Shown: positions 1 through 9,977 of the stretch, one piece after another
Layout of the letters: every line of letters starts with the position of its first letter
Position numbering within the stretch: the stretch's first letter is position 1
Assembly (NCBI RefSeq): GCF_029320955.1
Contig: NZ_CP119757.1
Span: forward strand, 4,588,001-4,652,000
DNA: 64,000 nucleotides
From: Flavobacterium sp. YJ01
GTDB taxonomy: Bacteria > Bacteroidota > Bacteroidia > Flavobacteriales > Flavobacteriaceae
Direction: 5' to 3'
Notes under the pieces: model-generated
The model's database searches: none
The model's input: only the letters and a program-made list of their open reading frames with translations
What the model was told of the DNA's origin: nothing
Translations under genes and position numbers: made by a program

Positions 1-2419
1 CAATTAGATAAATCTGAGTATTTCCAATTGGTTTTCCAATGGTAATCAATTTATCTTCGGCTTTTATTTGTTTTACAGATGACCATATTGTGGTTTCAGT
101 AGGGCCGTAAACATTCCAAAGCGTATCACATTTAGACAAAAGTTCGTTGGCAAGATCTACAGGCATTGCTTCACCTCCGCATAATGCTTTAAGTGGCAAT
201 TTTTCTGACCATCCAGAATCTAAAAGCATTGACCAAGTTGTTGGAGTTGCTTGCAGGAAATTAATATTTTCTTTCTTTACCAAATCAAGTAAAAGTCTTC
301 CGTCTCTTGCCGTTTCTTGATCTGCCAGTATTAATGTAGCGCCTTTCATCAATGGTAAATACAATTCTAATCCAGCGATGTCAAAAGAAATCGTTGTGAT
401 AGAAAGTAATCGGTCATTTTCGCTAATACCTGGCTCCAATGCCATACTGCAAAGAAAGTTTACTAAATTTTTATGAGTAATTGGAACACCTTTCGGATTA
501 CCTGTTGATCCCGATGTATAGAGAATATAAGCGTTATTTTCTGAATTAACCATAAACGGAAGCGGTAAAACAGAATACTTATTTAATGTTTCTATAGCAT
601 CCTCTATAAAAAGTGTTTGCGGCCATGATGGCAAAGATGCAAACAAAGTTTTGGTAGTCAATAAAACTCTTGCATTAGAATCTTTAAGCATAAATTCTAA
701 ACGCTCTTTTGGGTAATCTGGATCTAATGGCAAATAGGCCGCACCACATTGCATAATAGCAAGTAAGGCATATAGTAATTCTGGACTTCTAGGAAAAGAT
801 ACGGCAATAAAATCGCCAGATTGAACGCCTTGATCTTTCAGATAATGCGCCATTTGATTTACCTTTTCGTGTAATTCTTTATAAGTAGTTTTTAATTCAT
901 GAAATTCTACGGCTGTTTTATTTGGTGTAATTTCTGCTTGTTTTCTAAGTAACTCTGTTAGAGTAATATCAGGATAAGCCATTTCGGTGTCATTTAATTC
1001 AGCATAATCTGCTAAATAATTACCGCCAACAATATCTGATAATGGATTCGTAGGATTTGCTATGACTTCCTTAATGATTTCTTCAAAAGAAGCCATCATT
1101 TTAGTTATGGTTTCTGGTTTGAATAAAGTAGTGTTGTAAGTCCATTGAAAAGAAGGGCCGCTTTTAGCTCTAAAGATATGCAACTGAATTTCAAATGTTC
1201 CGTATTCTCTTGGATTTGGCTTAAAGCTATGAGTAAGACCAGTATATGAAAAATCATCTTCTATAGTTCTGCTCAAATCTACAGTAAGAATAACTGGTAC
1301 CAACGGAATTCTAGACGGATCTCTCGCAATAGCAAAACTCTTTAAAAGATGTCCAAAAGTAACTTGCTGATGTTCGTAAGCATCAAATAATTGCGTATTT
1401 CTTTGTTTTAAATAATCTAGAAAACTAATATCAGAATTGATTTTACTGCGAAGAGGAAGCAAATTTACACAATCTCCGATTAGTTGCCTCATGCCGTACA
1501 ATGTATTTCCAGAAGAAGGAAAACCTACTACTAGATCATTTTGTCCCGTAAGTTTGCATAGAAAAATCTCAAACGAAGCAAGCAAAGTTGTTACTAAACT
1601 ACTGCTTGTTTTTATTCCGATGTTTTTTAATTCACTAATAATAGCATCATCAAAAGCAAAATCTAGACGGCTACTGTTGTATGTTCTTAATGAAGGTCTT
1701 ACAAAGTCAATTGGTAATTCGATAGTTGGAACGGATTCTTTATAAATATCAATCCAAAAATCTTCTAAAGGTTTGTAATCGGTGCTTTCCATCAAAGAAT
1801 TTATCCTTTCGGCAAATTCACTAAATTTTTCTGGAGCATGCAGCTCGTAATCTTTGCCTTCAAGATAAGCAGAATATAGTACGCCAAGTTCTTCTAGAAT
1901 AATATCGATACTTAGTCCATCACCCACAATATGATGAATTGTTAATGTCGCTATTGTTTCAAATTCATCAATTTTAAGCAAATTAACTCTAAATAATGGA
2001 CCGCTTACTAAATCAAAAAGCTCGCTAACTTGTTCTCTAATGTGTTTGTCTATAGACGATTCTTTTTCAATTGGAGGCGCTTCAGAAAGATCATTTTGAG
2101 AAACTTTGATGCTGTAATCTTTGTAAATACACATAAAGCGACCGTCTGGACTAAAAGAGGCTCTAAGAGCTTCATGACGATCGATTAGAGTTTTTACAGC
2201 TTGCTCAAAAATCTCGATGATTAAATTTCCTTTAAAATTTATCGATACAGATAAGTTGTAAGCCTTGTTAGCATCACTTCCGCCAAAAATGCAATCAGTC
2301 CATATTTCCTGCTGCGAATTTGTTGTATGAATTACTCTTTCGATTTCAGGGGAAAATGGATTAAATTGAATTTTTGTTTCAGCTTCCATTTCTATTTGTA
2401 TTTGCGGTTGATTTTTCAT
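1..2419 (-). CDS. Nonribosomal peptide synthetase, C-A module (3' end outside window)
   Basis: This is the N-terminal ~806 residues of a peptide synthetase; the reading frame stays open to base 1. A condensation domain (about residues 20-450) has the HHIVGDG active-site motif. The adenylation domain that follows shows A3 (YTSGSTGKPKG), A4/A5 regions and YGPTETT. Hand alignment of the specificity pocket reads D-I-L-Q-L-G-V-I-W, close to the glycine code, so glycine activation is inferred. The end of the A domain and the carrier and release domains are missing. The ATG at 2419 lies 81 bp downstream of the stop of the NRPS-PKS gene on the same strand, so it should be the next module of one assembly line. 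The condensation domain follows a polyketide ACP and would join a beta-ketoacyl chain to the second amino acid. Confidence 0.93.
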   Translation of the reverse strand, partial: MKNQPQIQIEMEAETKIQFNPFSPEIERVIHTTNSQQEIWTDCIFGGSDANKAYNLSVSINFKGNLIIEIFEQAVKTLIDRHEALRASFSPDGRFMCIYKDYSIKVSQNDLSEAPPIEKESSIDKHIREQVSELFDLVSGPLFRVNLLKIDEFETIATLTIHHIVGDGLSIDIILEELGVLYSAYLEGKDYELHAPEKFSEFAERINSLMESTDYKPLEDFWIDIYKESVPTIELPIDFVRPSLRTYNSSRLDFAFDDAIISELKNIGIKTSSSLVTTLLASFEIFLCKLTGQNDLVVGFPSSGNTLYGMRQLIGDCVNLLPLRSKINSDISFLDYLKQRNTQLFDAYEHQQVTFGHLLKSFAIARDPSRIPLVPVILTVDLSRTIEDDFSYTGLTHSFKPNPREYGTFEIQLHIFRAKSGPSFQWTYNTTLFKPETITKMMASFEEIIKEVIANPTNPLSDIVGGNYLADYAELNDTEMAYPDITLTELLRKQAEITPNKTAVEFHELKTTYKELHEKVNQMAHYLKDQGVQSGDFIAVSFPRSPELLYALLAIMQCGAAYLPLDPDYPKERLEFMLKDSNARVLLTTKTLFASLPSWPQTLFIEDAIETLNKYSVLPLPFMVNSENNAYILYTSGSTGNPKGVPITHKNLVNFLCSMALEPGISENDRLLSITTISFDIAGLELYLPLMKGATLILADQETARDGRLLLDLVKKENINFLQATPTTWSMLLDSGWSEKLPLKALCGGEAMPVDLANELLSKCDTLWNVYGPTETTIWSSVKQIKAEDKLITIGKPIGNTQIYLI

Positions 2420-2448
2420 TTTGCACCTATTTTAAATGTAATTGCAAC

Positions 2449-2469
2449 TTTTAAATTGGTAATTTAAAA
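2449..2469. repeat. AT-rich inverted repeat between the two synthetase genes
   Basis: Nine-base perfect arms (TTTTAAATT / AATTTAAAA) flank a 3-nt GGT loop in the 81-bp gap between the synthetase genes. It could be a weak hairpin in the polycistronic mRNA. No T-rich tail typical of a terminator follows it on the minus strand, so termination is not claimed. Confidence 0.4.
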
Positions 2470-2500
2470 TATTAACTTTCTATTTTTTTTTGTCTAACTC

Positions 2501-5500
2501 TTATAGCTTAATCTTAACGAAACTTCCGTTCTGATTTGGATCTTCTATGAACCATGCAGGATTTCCGCTTTCATCTCTTCCAAGTTTGCTACCCTGTACT
2601 GGCGGTTCATTTGATTTTATCGTATATTTCTTTTCATAATTGTTGTTTTCAAATCGCTCTTGATCATGAAGTGCCAAAATATTCGCAGAATTTCCATTAG
2701 TTTTTACAGAACCATTTGTCTCAGGTTTAAGGTCATGGTTAAATTTAGAAACATCAAAATTTTCTGCTTTTAGATTTACAAATGAAGCATTTCCGTTTAC
2801 AGAAGTGCTTTGAAAATTCTGTAGCTGATCTACTTTCTGACTCAAAAGCTGAATCTGCTGAACAATTTGTTCTAAAGAAATCTGACTTTGGTTGGAGGAT
2901 AATTGTGTTCCGTTTTGCGAAGGCGAAGCTGTATGTTCTACAACTTTTTCTACCTCTTTTATTTCAGTAATAACTTCTTCAGGAAGATTAAGTTCTATAT
3001 AATCTGCAAGAAGAGAAGGAGTTGAATACGCTTCGTTTAATTGTCTAAAAGTAATAGGTAAATCAAACTCTTTTTTCAGCTTTCCTGATAATTGCGTAAG
3101 CGATAAAGAATCTAAACCTAACTCTAAGAAAGTATTTGAGGAAGACTCAGACTCATATACTATTCCAGAAGCATTTTTTATAATATCTGAAATTTTAAAA
3201 AGGATTTCGTCTTTTCTAGAATGTTTAGTTTCAACTGTTTTATTTTCAGTTTCTATTGAAATAACAGGCGCTTCAGAAACGACAGCTTTTTGAGGAACTA
3301 CTGTTTCTACAATACTCAAAGGTTCAATCCAGCAAAGTTTGCGGTCAAAAATATAATTTGGCAAATCTATTTTCTGTCTTTGCTGTTCACCATAAAATGA
3401 TTTCCAGTCAGGATTTATGCCTCGTAACCATAATTCGCCCAATGCAGTCAATAATGTAGTGTACTCATTATCATTTTCGTCTTTCGGGAAATTGATACTT
3501 GGAAATGCAGGTATAATTTTACCAGCAGCCTGTTGACGCGCCAAAGTTATTAAGGTTTGTCCAGGACCAACTTCTAATAAAACAAAGTCTTCTAATTCGA
3601 ATGCCGTGTCCATTGCATCTGCAAAATGCACCGTATTTTTTAACTGATTTACCCAATAAGTCGGATCTGTAGCTTCTGTATCTGTAAGCCACGTTCCTGT
3701 TGCAGTTGAAATAATTGGCAATCGAGGAATGTTCAATTTTATTTTTTCTAACTCATTTCTAAAGTCATCCAAAATTGGTTCCATCATAAAAGAGTGGAAG
3801 GCATGGCTTGTATTAAGAAGTCTATTCGGAATTTCTTTAGCATCAAGTTCCTGATTGAAGCTTGCGATATCTTCTTTTTTTCCAGATACAACACAAAACT
3901 GTTTTGAGTTTATAGCTGCAATAGAAAGTGTATCTGGTTTTAATTCATTTAATGTTTCTACTGGCACACGAACAATCAGCATCGATCCGCCTGGCAATTG
4001 ACTTATTAATCTTCCTCTTACAGCGACGATATGCAATGCATCTTTTAGATTTAAAATTCCAGCCAAATGTGCTGCAGCAAATTCTCCAATACTATGACCG
4101 CAAAGGAAAGTTGGTTTTATTCCCCAGCTCATCCATAATTGGGCTAAAGCATATTCTGTAACAAATAAGGAAGGTTGCGTTAAACGTGTATTTCTAAGAA
4201 GTTCTTCTGCGTCTGTAAAATGATCTTTAGGGTAAAGAATTTCGCGAATATCTAAGCCCAATTCTCCCATTAACATATCAGCACATTTGTCTACGGCTTC
4301 GCGATAAACTTTTTCGTTATCATAAAGTTTTTTACCCATTTGCAAATATTGCGATCCTTGTCCAGGGAAAAGAAATCCTAATTCGCTAGGCACACTTTTT
4401 AATATTGAAGATTTAGTGTTTTTTGTTTTTAATGAAATTAATTTTTCAGCCGCATCTGCTGTTGAATCTGCCAATAAAAAGCTTCTATGATTAAAATCGT
4501 CTCTTGTAATATTTAAAGAATAAGCAATATCTGCTAAAGGTGTTTCTTTAGATTTATCAATAAAATGCCCCAAAGTATTTTCGTAGCCTAACAAACTATT
4601 TTGACTTTTTGCAGACCACATCAAAATATCCATTGGTCTTCCAGTTGAAGACGGTATAGGTTCTTTGTTATATTCCTCAACAATAACATGCACATTTGTA
4701 CTTCCAATTCCAAAAGAACTAATACCAGCTCTTCTGATTCCGTCAGATTTCCATTCTATTAATTTATTATTGATATAAAAAGGGCTATTATCAAAATCAA
4801 TATTAGGATTTGGTTTTTCAAAATTAACCATTGGCGGTATTTGTTTATGACGCATGGCTAGCAATACTTTTATCAATCCAGCGACACCAGCAGCGGCCGT
4901 TGTATGTCCCATATTGCTTTTTATAGATCCTAAAGCACAATAGTTGTTTTTATCTTGTTTGCCGTAAGCAATTTTAAGGCCTTCAATTTCTATAGGATCT
5001 CCAATTGGTGTTGCAGTACCGTGCGCTTCCATATAAGAAATAGTCGAAGGCGAGACTTGAGCATCGTTAAATGCATTAATTATAGCGCCGGCCTGACCTT
5101 TTGGACTTGGAGCCATAAAGCTTCCTTTGTCTCCACCGTCATTATTTACGCCAACACCTTTAATTATACCATAAATTATATCACCATCTTTTTCTGCTTC
5201 TTCTAATCTTTTAAGCAAGACAACTCCAGCGCCATCGCTAAAAACGGTTCCTTTTCCAGAAGCTTCAAAAGAGCGAGTAGAACCGTCTGGACTTTTAATA
5301 AAACCTTCGTCATAAAGATGTCCGCTATTTATAGGACAAGTTACGCTCGATCCTCCTGCAAGAGCTACATCGCACATTCCAGTTCTTATTGCTTTTACAG
5401 CTTCGGCAACAGCCAATAGTGAAGTAGAACAAGCAGAATGTACACTTACTGAAGGTCCTTTTAAATTTAAATGGTAAGAAGTACGCGGTGCAATAAAGTC

Positions 5501-7795
5501 TTTTCCGTTGACAGTATAAATTTGTAATTCTCCAATCGAACTTTTAAGTTCTTTATTTGAGAAAATATTGTTTTCGTAATACGTATTGATTTCGCTTCCA
5601 GAATAAACACCAATGCTTCCTTTATAATGCTTAGGAAGATGTCCAGCTTGTTCTAATGCTTCAAATGAAATTTCTAAAAACACTCTAATTTGCGGATCCA
5701 TTGCTGCGGCAAGCTGCGGATTTAATCCGAAGAAACTTGGATCAAATGTTTTTGCAGAAGGCAAAACTCCTCTTGCACCAATATAAAGCGGATCATTTCT
5801 AAGACTTTCGGGCAAACTGCTGTCTAGTTCTTCTTTTGTAAAAAGTGAAATGGTTTCTTTACCATCTCTAAGATTTTCCCACAGTTCTTCTATCGTATCA
5901 GAACCTGGAAATCTCCCTGCCATACCAATTACCGCAATATCTGCAGAACCTCCATAATGATTTGGTGCTTTAAACTCAAATGATTCTTCGGTGTCATTTT
6001 GTTCTTCTAAAATAGAAGCAAGTTCTTTAATTGTTGGGTGAATATAGATTTTTGAAACAGGAACATCTACAGATAAAAACTGTTTCATAGAGGTTGTTAC
6101 TTTTTGAGCAAGAATTGAACTTCCTCCAATATCAAAGAAATCATCATCAATGCCTATTTCTGCTATTTTTAATTCTTCGCTCCAGATTTTTGCAATGTCT
6201 TTTTCTAATTTCGTAGTTGGTTTTTTGTAAAGAGGAGCAGAATCTGGTCTGGTATTTTCTGGAAGTGGAAGATTTTTTTTGTCAATTTTTCCGTTTGGTG
6301 TTATCGGAAATTCTTCTACCCAAATAAATTTTGATGGAATTAAAATATCTGGTAAAACTTTAGAAAGTGCTTCTTGAATCAGTTTCTCATCTCCTGATTC
6401 TCCGCTAGTTTTTAAGTAAGCTATCAATTTATCTTCATTTCCAAAATGTCTGCTTACAATTACAGCAGATTGTTTAATGCCTGAAAGTGTATTTAAAGTT
6501 GCTTCGATTTCACCTAATTCAATTCTGTGTCCTCGAAGTTTTACTTGGTGATCGATACGTCCTAAACATTGCAATTCGCCATTCGGAAGTAATTTTCCTA
6601 AATCTCCAGTACGATAAAGAATAGAATCTTTTTCATCTGAAAACGGATTCGAGATGAATTTTTCAGCCGTAAGTTCCTCACGTTTCCAATAACCTTCTGC
6701 AACTCCGTCTCCGCCAATTACAATTTCTCCAATTTCTCCAGCTTCGACAACTTTACGATTTTCATCTAATAAATATATTTGTGTATTTGCAATAGGAAAT
6801 CCGATTGTAATTAATTCGTCTTCGGCTTTAATTTGTTTTACGGCAGACCAAATTGTAGTTTCAGTCGGACCATACATATTCCAAAGAGAATTACATCGTG
6901 CCGTTAATGAGCGTGCAAGATTTAATGGCATAGCTTCTCCGCCGCAAAGTGCTTTTATAGGTAGAGGCGTATTCCAGCCAGAATCTAATAGCAATTGCCA
7001 CGTAGTTGGTGTAGCCTGTAATATTGTGATTTCTTTTTTCTGTAAAAGATTGAATAAAAGCTGACCGTCGCGCGTCGTTTCGTAATCAGCAAAAACGACT
7101 GAAGCGCCTTTAATTAAAGGTAAAAATAATTCTAGTCCAGCGATATCAAATGAGATAGTTGTAATCGATAACAGTTTATCTGCCGGCTCGATACCTGGCT
7201 CAATTGCCATACTAAAAAGAAAGTTTACTAAATTTTTGTGTGTTACAGTTACACCTTTTGGTTTTCCGGTAGAACCAGAAGTATACATTATATAGGCTAC
7301 TTTTTCGGGCAAAACCGTAATTGATAACGGTGTAGAAGGATATTGATCTAATGAAGATAATATGTCTTCAATTAATATAGTTTTTGAACTATTAGGCAAT
7401 GATGAAGAAAGAGATTCTGTAGTAAGTAAAAATGCGGCTTCAGAATCTTCAAGCATGAATTCTAACCTTTCTGTTGGAAATTTCGGATCCAATGGTAAAT
7501 AAGCAGCTCCACATTGTAAAATTGCCAAAAGTGAAGCAATTAAATTAGGACTTCTGTCCATTGATACAGCAACAAATTGTCCAGGACTTAAACCTTGCTC
7601 TAAAAAATAATTCGCTATCTGATTAGTCTTATTTGCTAATGAAGCATATGTAATCTTTTCATCATCAAATTCTAATGCTATGGCATTTGGTGATGCTTCC
7701 GCTTGCTTAGCAAAAAGTTCATGAAGAGCACTTTCTGGATACACCATCTTAGCTCCATTTATCTCTTTGTCTGAATTGTTGTTAGATCTTTTCAT
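2501..7795 (-). CDS. Hybrid NRPS-PKS, A-PCP-KS-AT-ACP
   Basis: 1764-residue cytoplasmic megasynthase. Visible domains: adenylation about 20-510 (A3 YTSGSTGKPKG at 171, YGPTETT at 308, A10 NGKID at 501); PCP with GGSS near 557 (Ser559); ketosynthase about 618-1040 (HSACSTS, Cys789; EAHGTATP, His925; NMGHTTA, His964); acyltransferase about 1138-1430 (GHSIG, Ser1235; HAFH at 1331, the malonyl-type signature); ACP with LGLDSLS (Ser1563). There is no KR, DH or ER, so a beta-keto group should persist. The A-domain code reads D-I-L-Q-L-G-M-I-W-K, pointing to glycine. Lack of a leading C domain suggests a loading module: glycine extended by malonate. After the ACP comes a Gln-rich, probably coiled-coil segment (1635-1662) and a tail with GNPAWF, likely for docking to the downstream C-A protein. 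Confidence 0.95.
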   Translation of the reverse strand: MKRSNNNSDKEINGAKMVYPESALHELFAKQAEASPNAIALEFDDEKITYASLANKTNQIANYFLEQGLSPGQFVAVSMDRSPNLIASLLAILQCGAAYLPLDPKFPTERLEFMLEDSEAAFLLTTESLSSSLPNSSKTILIEDILSSLDQYPSTPLSITVLPEKVAYIMYTSGSTGKPKGVTVTHKNLVNFLFSMAIEPGIEPADKLLSITTISFDIAGLELFLPLIKGASVVFADYETTRDGQLLFNLLQKKEITILQATPTTWQLLLDSGWNTPLPIKALCGGEAMPLNLARSLTARCNSLWNMYGPTETTIWSAVKQIKAEDELITIGFPIANTQIYLLDENRKVVEAGEIGEIVIGGDGVAEGYWKREELTAEKFISNPFSDEKDSILYRTGDLGKLLPNGELQCLGRIDHQVKLRGHRIELGEIEATLNTLSGIKQSAVIVSRHFGNEDKLIAYLKTSGESGDEKLIQEALSKVLPDILIPSKFIWVEEFPITPNGKIDKKNLPLPENTRPDSAPLYKKPTTKLEKDIAKIWSEELKIAEIGIDDDFFDIGGSSILAQKVTTSMKQFLSVDVPVSKIYIHPTIKELASILEEQNDTEESFEFKAPNHYGGSADIAVIGMAGRFPGSDTIEELWENLRDGKETISLFTKEELDSSLPESLRNDPLYIGARGVLPSAKTFDPSFFGLNPQLAAAMDPQIRVFLEISFEALEQAGHLPKHYKGSIGVYSGSEINTYYENNIFSNKELKSSIGELQIYTVNGKDFIAPRTSYHLNLKGPSVSVHSACSTSLLAVAEAVKAIRTGMCDVALAGGSSVTCPINSGHLYDEGFIKSPDGSTRSFEASGKGTVFSDGAGVVLLKRLEEAEKDGDIIYGIIKGVGVNNDGGDKGSFMAPSPKGQAGAIINAFNDAQVSPSTISYMEAHGTATPIGDPIEIEGLKIAYGKQDKNNYCALGSIKSNMGHTTAAAGVAGLIKVLLAMRHKQIPPMVNFEKPNPNIDFDNSPFYINNKLIEWKSDGIRRAGISSFGIGSTNVHVIVEEYNKEPIPSSTGRPMDILMWSAKSQNSLLGYENTLGHFIDKSKETPLADIAYSLNITRDDFNHRSFLLADSTADAAEKLISLKTKNTKSSILKSVPSELGFLFPGQGSQYLQMGKKLYDNEKVYREAVDKCADMLMGELGLDIREILYPKDHFTDAEELLRNTRLTQPSLFVTEYALAQLWMSWGIKPTFLCGHSIGEFAAAHLAGILNLKDALHIVAVRGRLISQLPGGSMLIVRVPVETLNELKPDTLSIAAINSKQFCVVSGKKEDIASFNQELDAKEIPNRLLNTSHAFHSFMMEPILDDFRNELEKIKLNIPRLPIISTATGTWLTDTEATDPTYWVNQLKNTVHFADAMDTAFELEDFVLLEVGPGQTLITLARQQAAGKIIPAFPSINFPKDENDNEYTTLLTALGELWLRGINPDWKSFYGEQQRQKIDLPNYIFDRKLCWIEPLSIVETVVPQKAVVSEAPVISIETENKTVETKHSRKDEILFKISDIIKNASGIVYESESSSNTFLELGLDSLSLTQLSGKLKKEFDLPITFRQLNEAYSTPSLLADYIELNLPEEVITEIKEVEKVVEHTASPSQNGTQLSSNQSQISLEQIVQQIQLLSQKVDQLQNFQSTSVNGNASFVNLKAENFDVSKFNHDLKPETNGSVKTNGNSANILALHDQERFENNNYEKKYTIKSNEPPVQGSKLGRDESGNPAWFIEDPNQNGSFVKIKL

Positions 7796-8712
7796 TTTAA
7801 TTGTATTAAAATTAAAGTTGAGTAAAATAAAATGGTAATATTGGCGTTGGACTAAAAAAGAAACAAGATTTTAAATCGTGTTTTTTTTAATTATTTAGCG
7901 GAATAAGATTACATTTTTCATTAAAGCTTTATTTGCTTAACAATTACTTCATGTAAGAGTTTAATTAGTTTTGGCCTTTATTTTATTTCTATGTTTAAAT
8001 AGATTTTATCACTTATTATTCAATAAGATGATCAAAAAAAGGAAAAATATTTCAGTAAAACGCGCATTTTCTATATAAAGCCATTATTCTCGATGAATGG
8101 CATATTTTGAATTGAATAAGACAAGTTTTATTAAAAAAATAGCGTAGGTATTTCAAAATCCATTTTTGATTTAATTTGCTTTTTTGCCGTTCATTTAATG
8201 CTTTTTAAAGTGCTTTTTTCTTCTTTTCAGCTCTCAATTCTTTTGCTAAAATCTACCGAAATTGCTCAATTGTATAAATCAGGATAAAATAGTCCTAGTA
8301 AGGCTATTTAAATATTTGTAAATCAGTTGTGTAAATGCTGGTTGAATAAATTTTTTGTTATTTATACACTTAATAATTATGAATTTCAAATTATATGGAT
8401 AGGTGTATTAAAAATTAAATAAAAAGCATCTACATATATAATTAAACAAATAAATCGTCGTTATTTTGTAAATCTTCCTACTAAGATTAAAAGCCCAAGA
8501 ATATTTAGTGTTACAATTTGTCTGAATTGGATTGTAACTTTCTAAATGGCTAATCAAAAAAAATTAAGCGTTTTTTTAACTTTTCCAATGTAAGTAAATA
8601 GTCACTAAAATACTACATTATATGCAGATTATCGGAAATAAGTTTTATTATATCGATTATTTTTTGAATTTAAATATTTTTGCACTATAAAATAATCTAA
8701 GAATAATAAACT
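7796..8712. other. Non-coding divergent region, 917 bp
   Basis: Very AT-rich region between the divergent NRPS-PKS gene and the secreted-protein operon. I see no plausible coding frame, RNA gene or long repeat. It presumably holds both divergent promoters. The only motif I can point to is a TATTTTTG element next to the rightward gene. It is unusually long for this otherwise compact segment. Confidence 0.6.
8675..8682 (+). promoter_or_regulatory. Possible Bacteroidota -7 promoter element
   Basis: TATTTTTG matches the Bacteroidota -7 consensus TANNTTTG and lies 31 bp before the GTG at 8713. A TTTG at 8663-8666 is too close to serve as the usual -33 element, so this is a half-match only. Confidence 0.3.
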
Positions 8713-9234
8713 GTGAAGCATTCGCGACCGAGACATATAAAACTAATCATTATTATGATGTTTTTTATTCCTTTTGTAGGAATTAGTCAAAGTAATGATA
8801 ATTTAATGGAAACTATAATTACATCTGGAAACAATGCAACGGGAACTTCTGGCACAGTAGCTTATTCAATCGGCCAAGTATTTTATACTTATATGGGAGT
8901 TGATGCCGTTTACAATGTAGCTCAAGGAATTCAACAGCAAGTAAAAGACGAAACATTAGATACCCCAGATGTAGAAGAACCTGCTAAAGCCGAAATGTTT
9001 GTTTACCCAAATCCAACTGCAGACTTTGTTAATATAAGTATGAATGGTATGGAATTGGAAGGCGGACAGCGATCGTACAGACTTTACGATATTCAAGCAA
9101 GGCTTTTAAAACAAAATACAATTAATCAAGCTGATACCCAAGTCAGTCTAAATAATCTTAGTCCGTCTATTTATATACTCGTAGTATATGTAGACAATAA
9201 GATTTTGAAATCATTTAAAATAATTAAAAATTAA
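8713..9234 (+). CDS. Secreted protein with T9SS type A sorting tail
   Basis: 173 residues. An N-terminal hydrophobic segment (about 10-25, ending VGISQS) looks like a signal peptide. The last ~80 residues form a type IX secretion sorting domain: FVYPNPT near 97, a beta-rich middle (YRLYDIQ) and a final KSFKIIKN strand. The part between (about 30-80) is short and has no recognisable enzyme domain. The protein is expected to cross the outer membrane by T9SS and be released or surface-anchored. The GTG start keeps basic residues ahead of the signal segment; ATG at 8755 is an alternative but would remove them. First gene of a three-gene operon, 14 bp before the next. Confidence 0.8.
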   Translation: MKHSRPRHIKLIIIMMFFIPFVGISQSNDNLMETIITSGNNATGTSGTVAYSIGQVFYTYMGVDAVYNVAQGIQQQVKDETLDTPDVEEPAKAEMFVYPNPTADFVNISMNGMELEGGQRSYRLYDIQARLLKQNTINQADTQVSLNNLSPSIYILVVYVDNKILKSFKIIKN

Positions 9235-9248
9235 AAACGGAAGATCTA

Positions 9249-9977
9249 ATGAAACTGGCACATACCCTTATATTATTATTTGTAACGCTATCATTTAAGG
9301 TATTTGCACAATCACCTGAAAAAATGAGTTATCAGGCAATCATTCGTGCACAAGACAATAGCTTGGTTGTTAATTCTAAGATAAGCCTAAAAGTGATTGT
9401 TCATCAAAGTACCGCTACAGGAACTATCGTTTATCAAGAAACACATTCTCCAACGACTAATGCGAATGGATTAGTTTCTTTAGAAATAGGAACAGGGACA
9501 ATTGTAACAGGTGATTTTAGTAAAATAGCTTGGGATAAAGGTCCTTACTATATAGAAACACAAGTTGATGTAAAAGGAGGAAGTAATTTTAATATCACTG
9601 GAGTAACACAGCTTTTAAGTGTTCCTTACGCCTTGTACGCTAAAACTGCAGGAGGCACTTCAAGTACTCCATTTAGATCAGCAATTGTTTCATTTACTTC
9701 TTCGAGAAATATCGCTGCTAGTGATGTAAATAATACAATAGAATGCACAACTGCATCTACATTAACATTGACTTCAGATTTTGGAAGCATGGCAGTTGGC
9801 GAAACCATTAACTTAGAAGCTCACAATGGGGCTGTGTTAACGGTACAGGCAGCTTCTGGTGTTACATTAAATTATACTGCAGCAGGAAGCGCTAAATTTA
9901 CAAGTACAGCTGGAAACGTGAGATTTGGATTTCTTAGAAAAACAGGAACAAACTCCTATATTATATCAGGACAATGA
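9249..9977 (+). CDS. Secreted protein of the MSYQA-type Bacteroidota family
   Basis: 242 residues with a clear signal peptide ending VFAQS (cleavage near 21). The mature N-terminus has the KMSYQAIIRAQDN motif found at the start of many Bacteroidota exported proteins. A beta-rich domain follows (VIVHQS, GLVSLEIGTG) and then LLSVPYALYAKTA near 123-136. The C-terminal third (about 145-242) is a Ser/Thr-rich beta domain. There is no T9SS sorting tail. The function is unknown; such proteins often accompany surface or tail-fibre-like structures. Its stop overlaps the next start by 4 bp, implying translational coupling with the beta-helix protein. Confidence 0.75.
   Translation: MKLAHTLILLFVTLSFKVFAQSPEKMSYQAIIRAQDNSLVVNSKISLKVIVHQSTATGTIVYQETHSPTTNANGLVSLEIGTGTIVTGDFSKIAWDKGPYYIETQVDVKGGSNFNITGVTQLLSVPYALYAKTAGGTSSTPFRSAIVSFTSSRNIAASDVNNTIECTTASTLTLTSDFGSMAVGETINLEAHNGAVLTVQAASGVTLNYTAAGSAKFTSTAGNVRFGFLRKTGTNSYIISGQ

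Noticed and set aside
1437..1745. 102-residue plus-strand open frame inside the C-A synthetase gene
   Set aside because: It is the reverse-strand shadow of the condensation domain; no family or start signal supports it.
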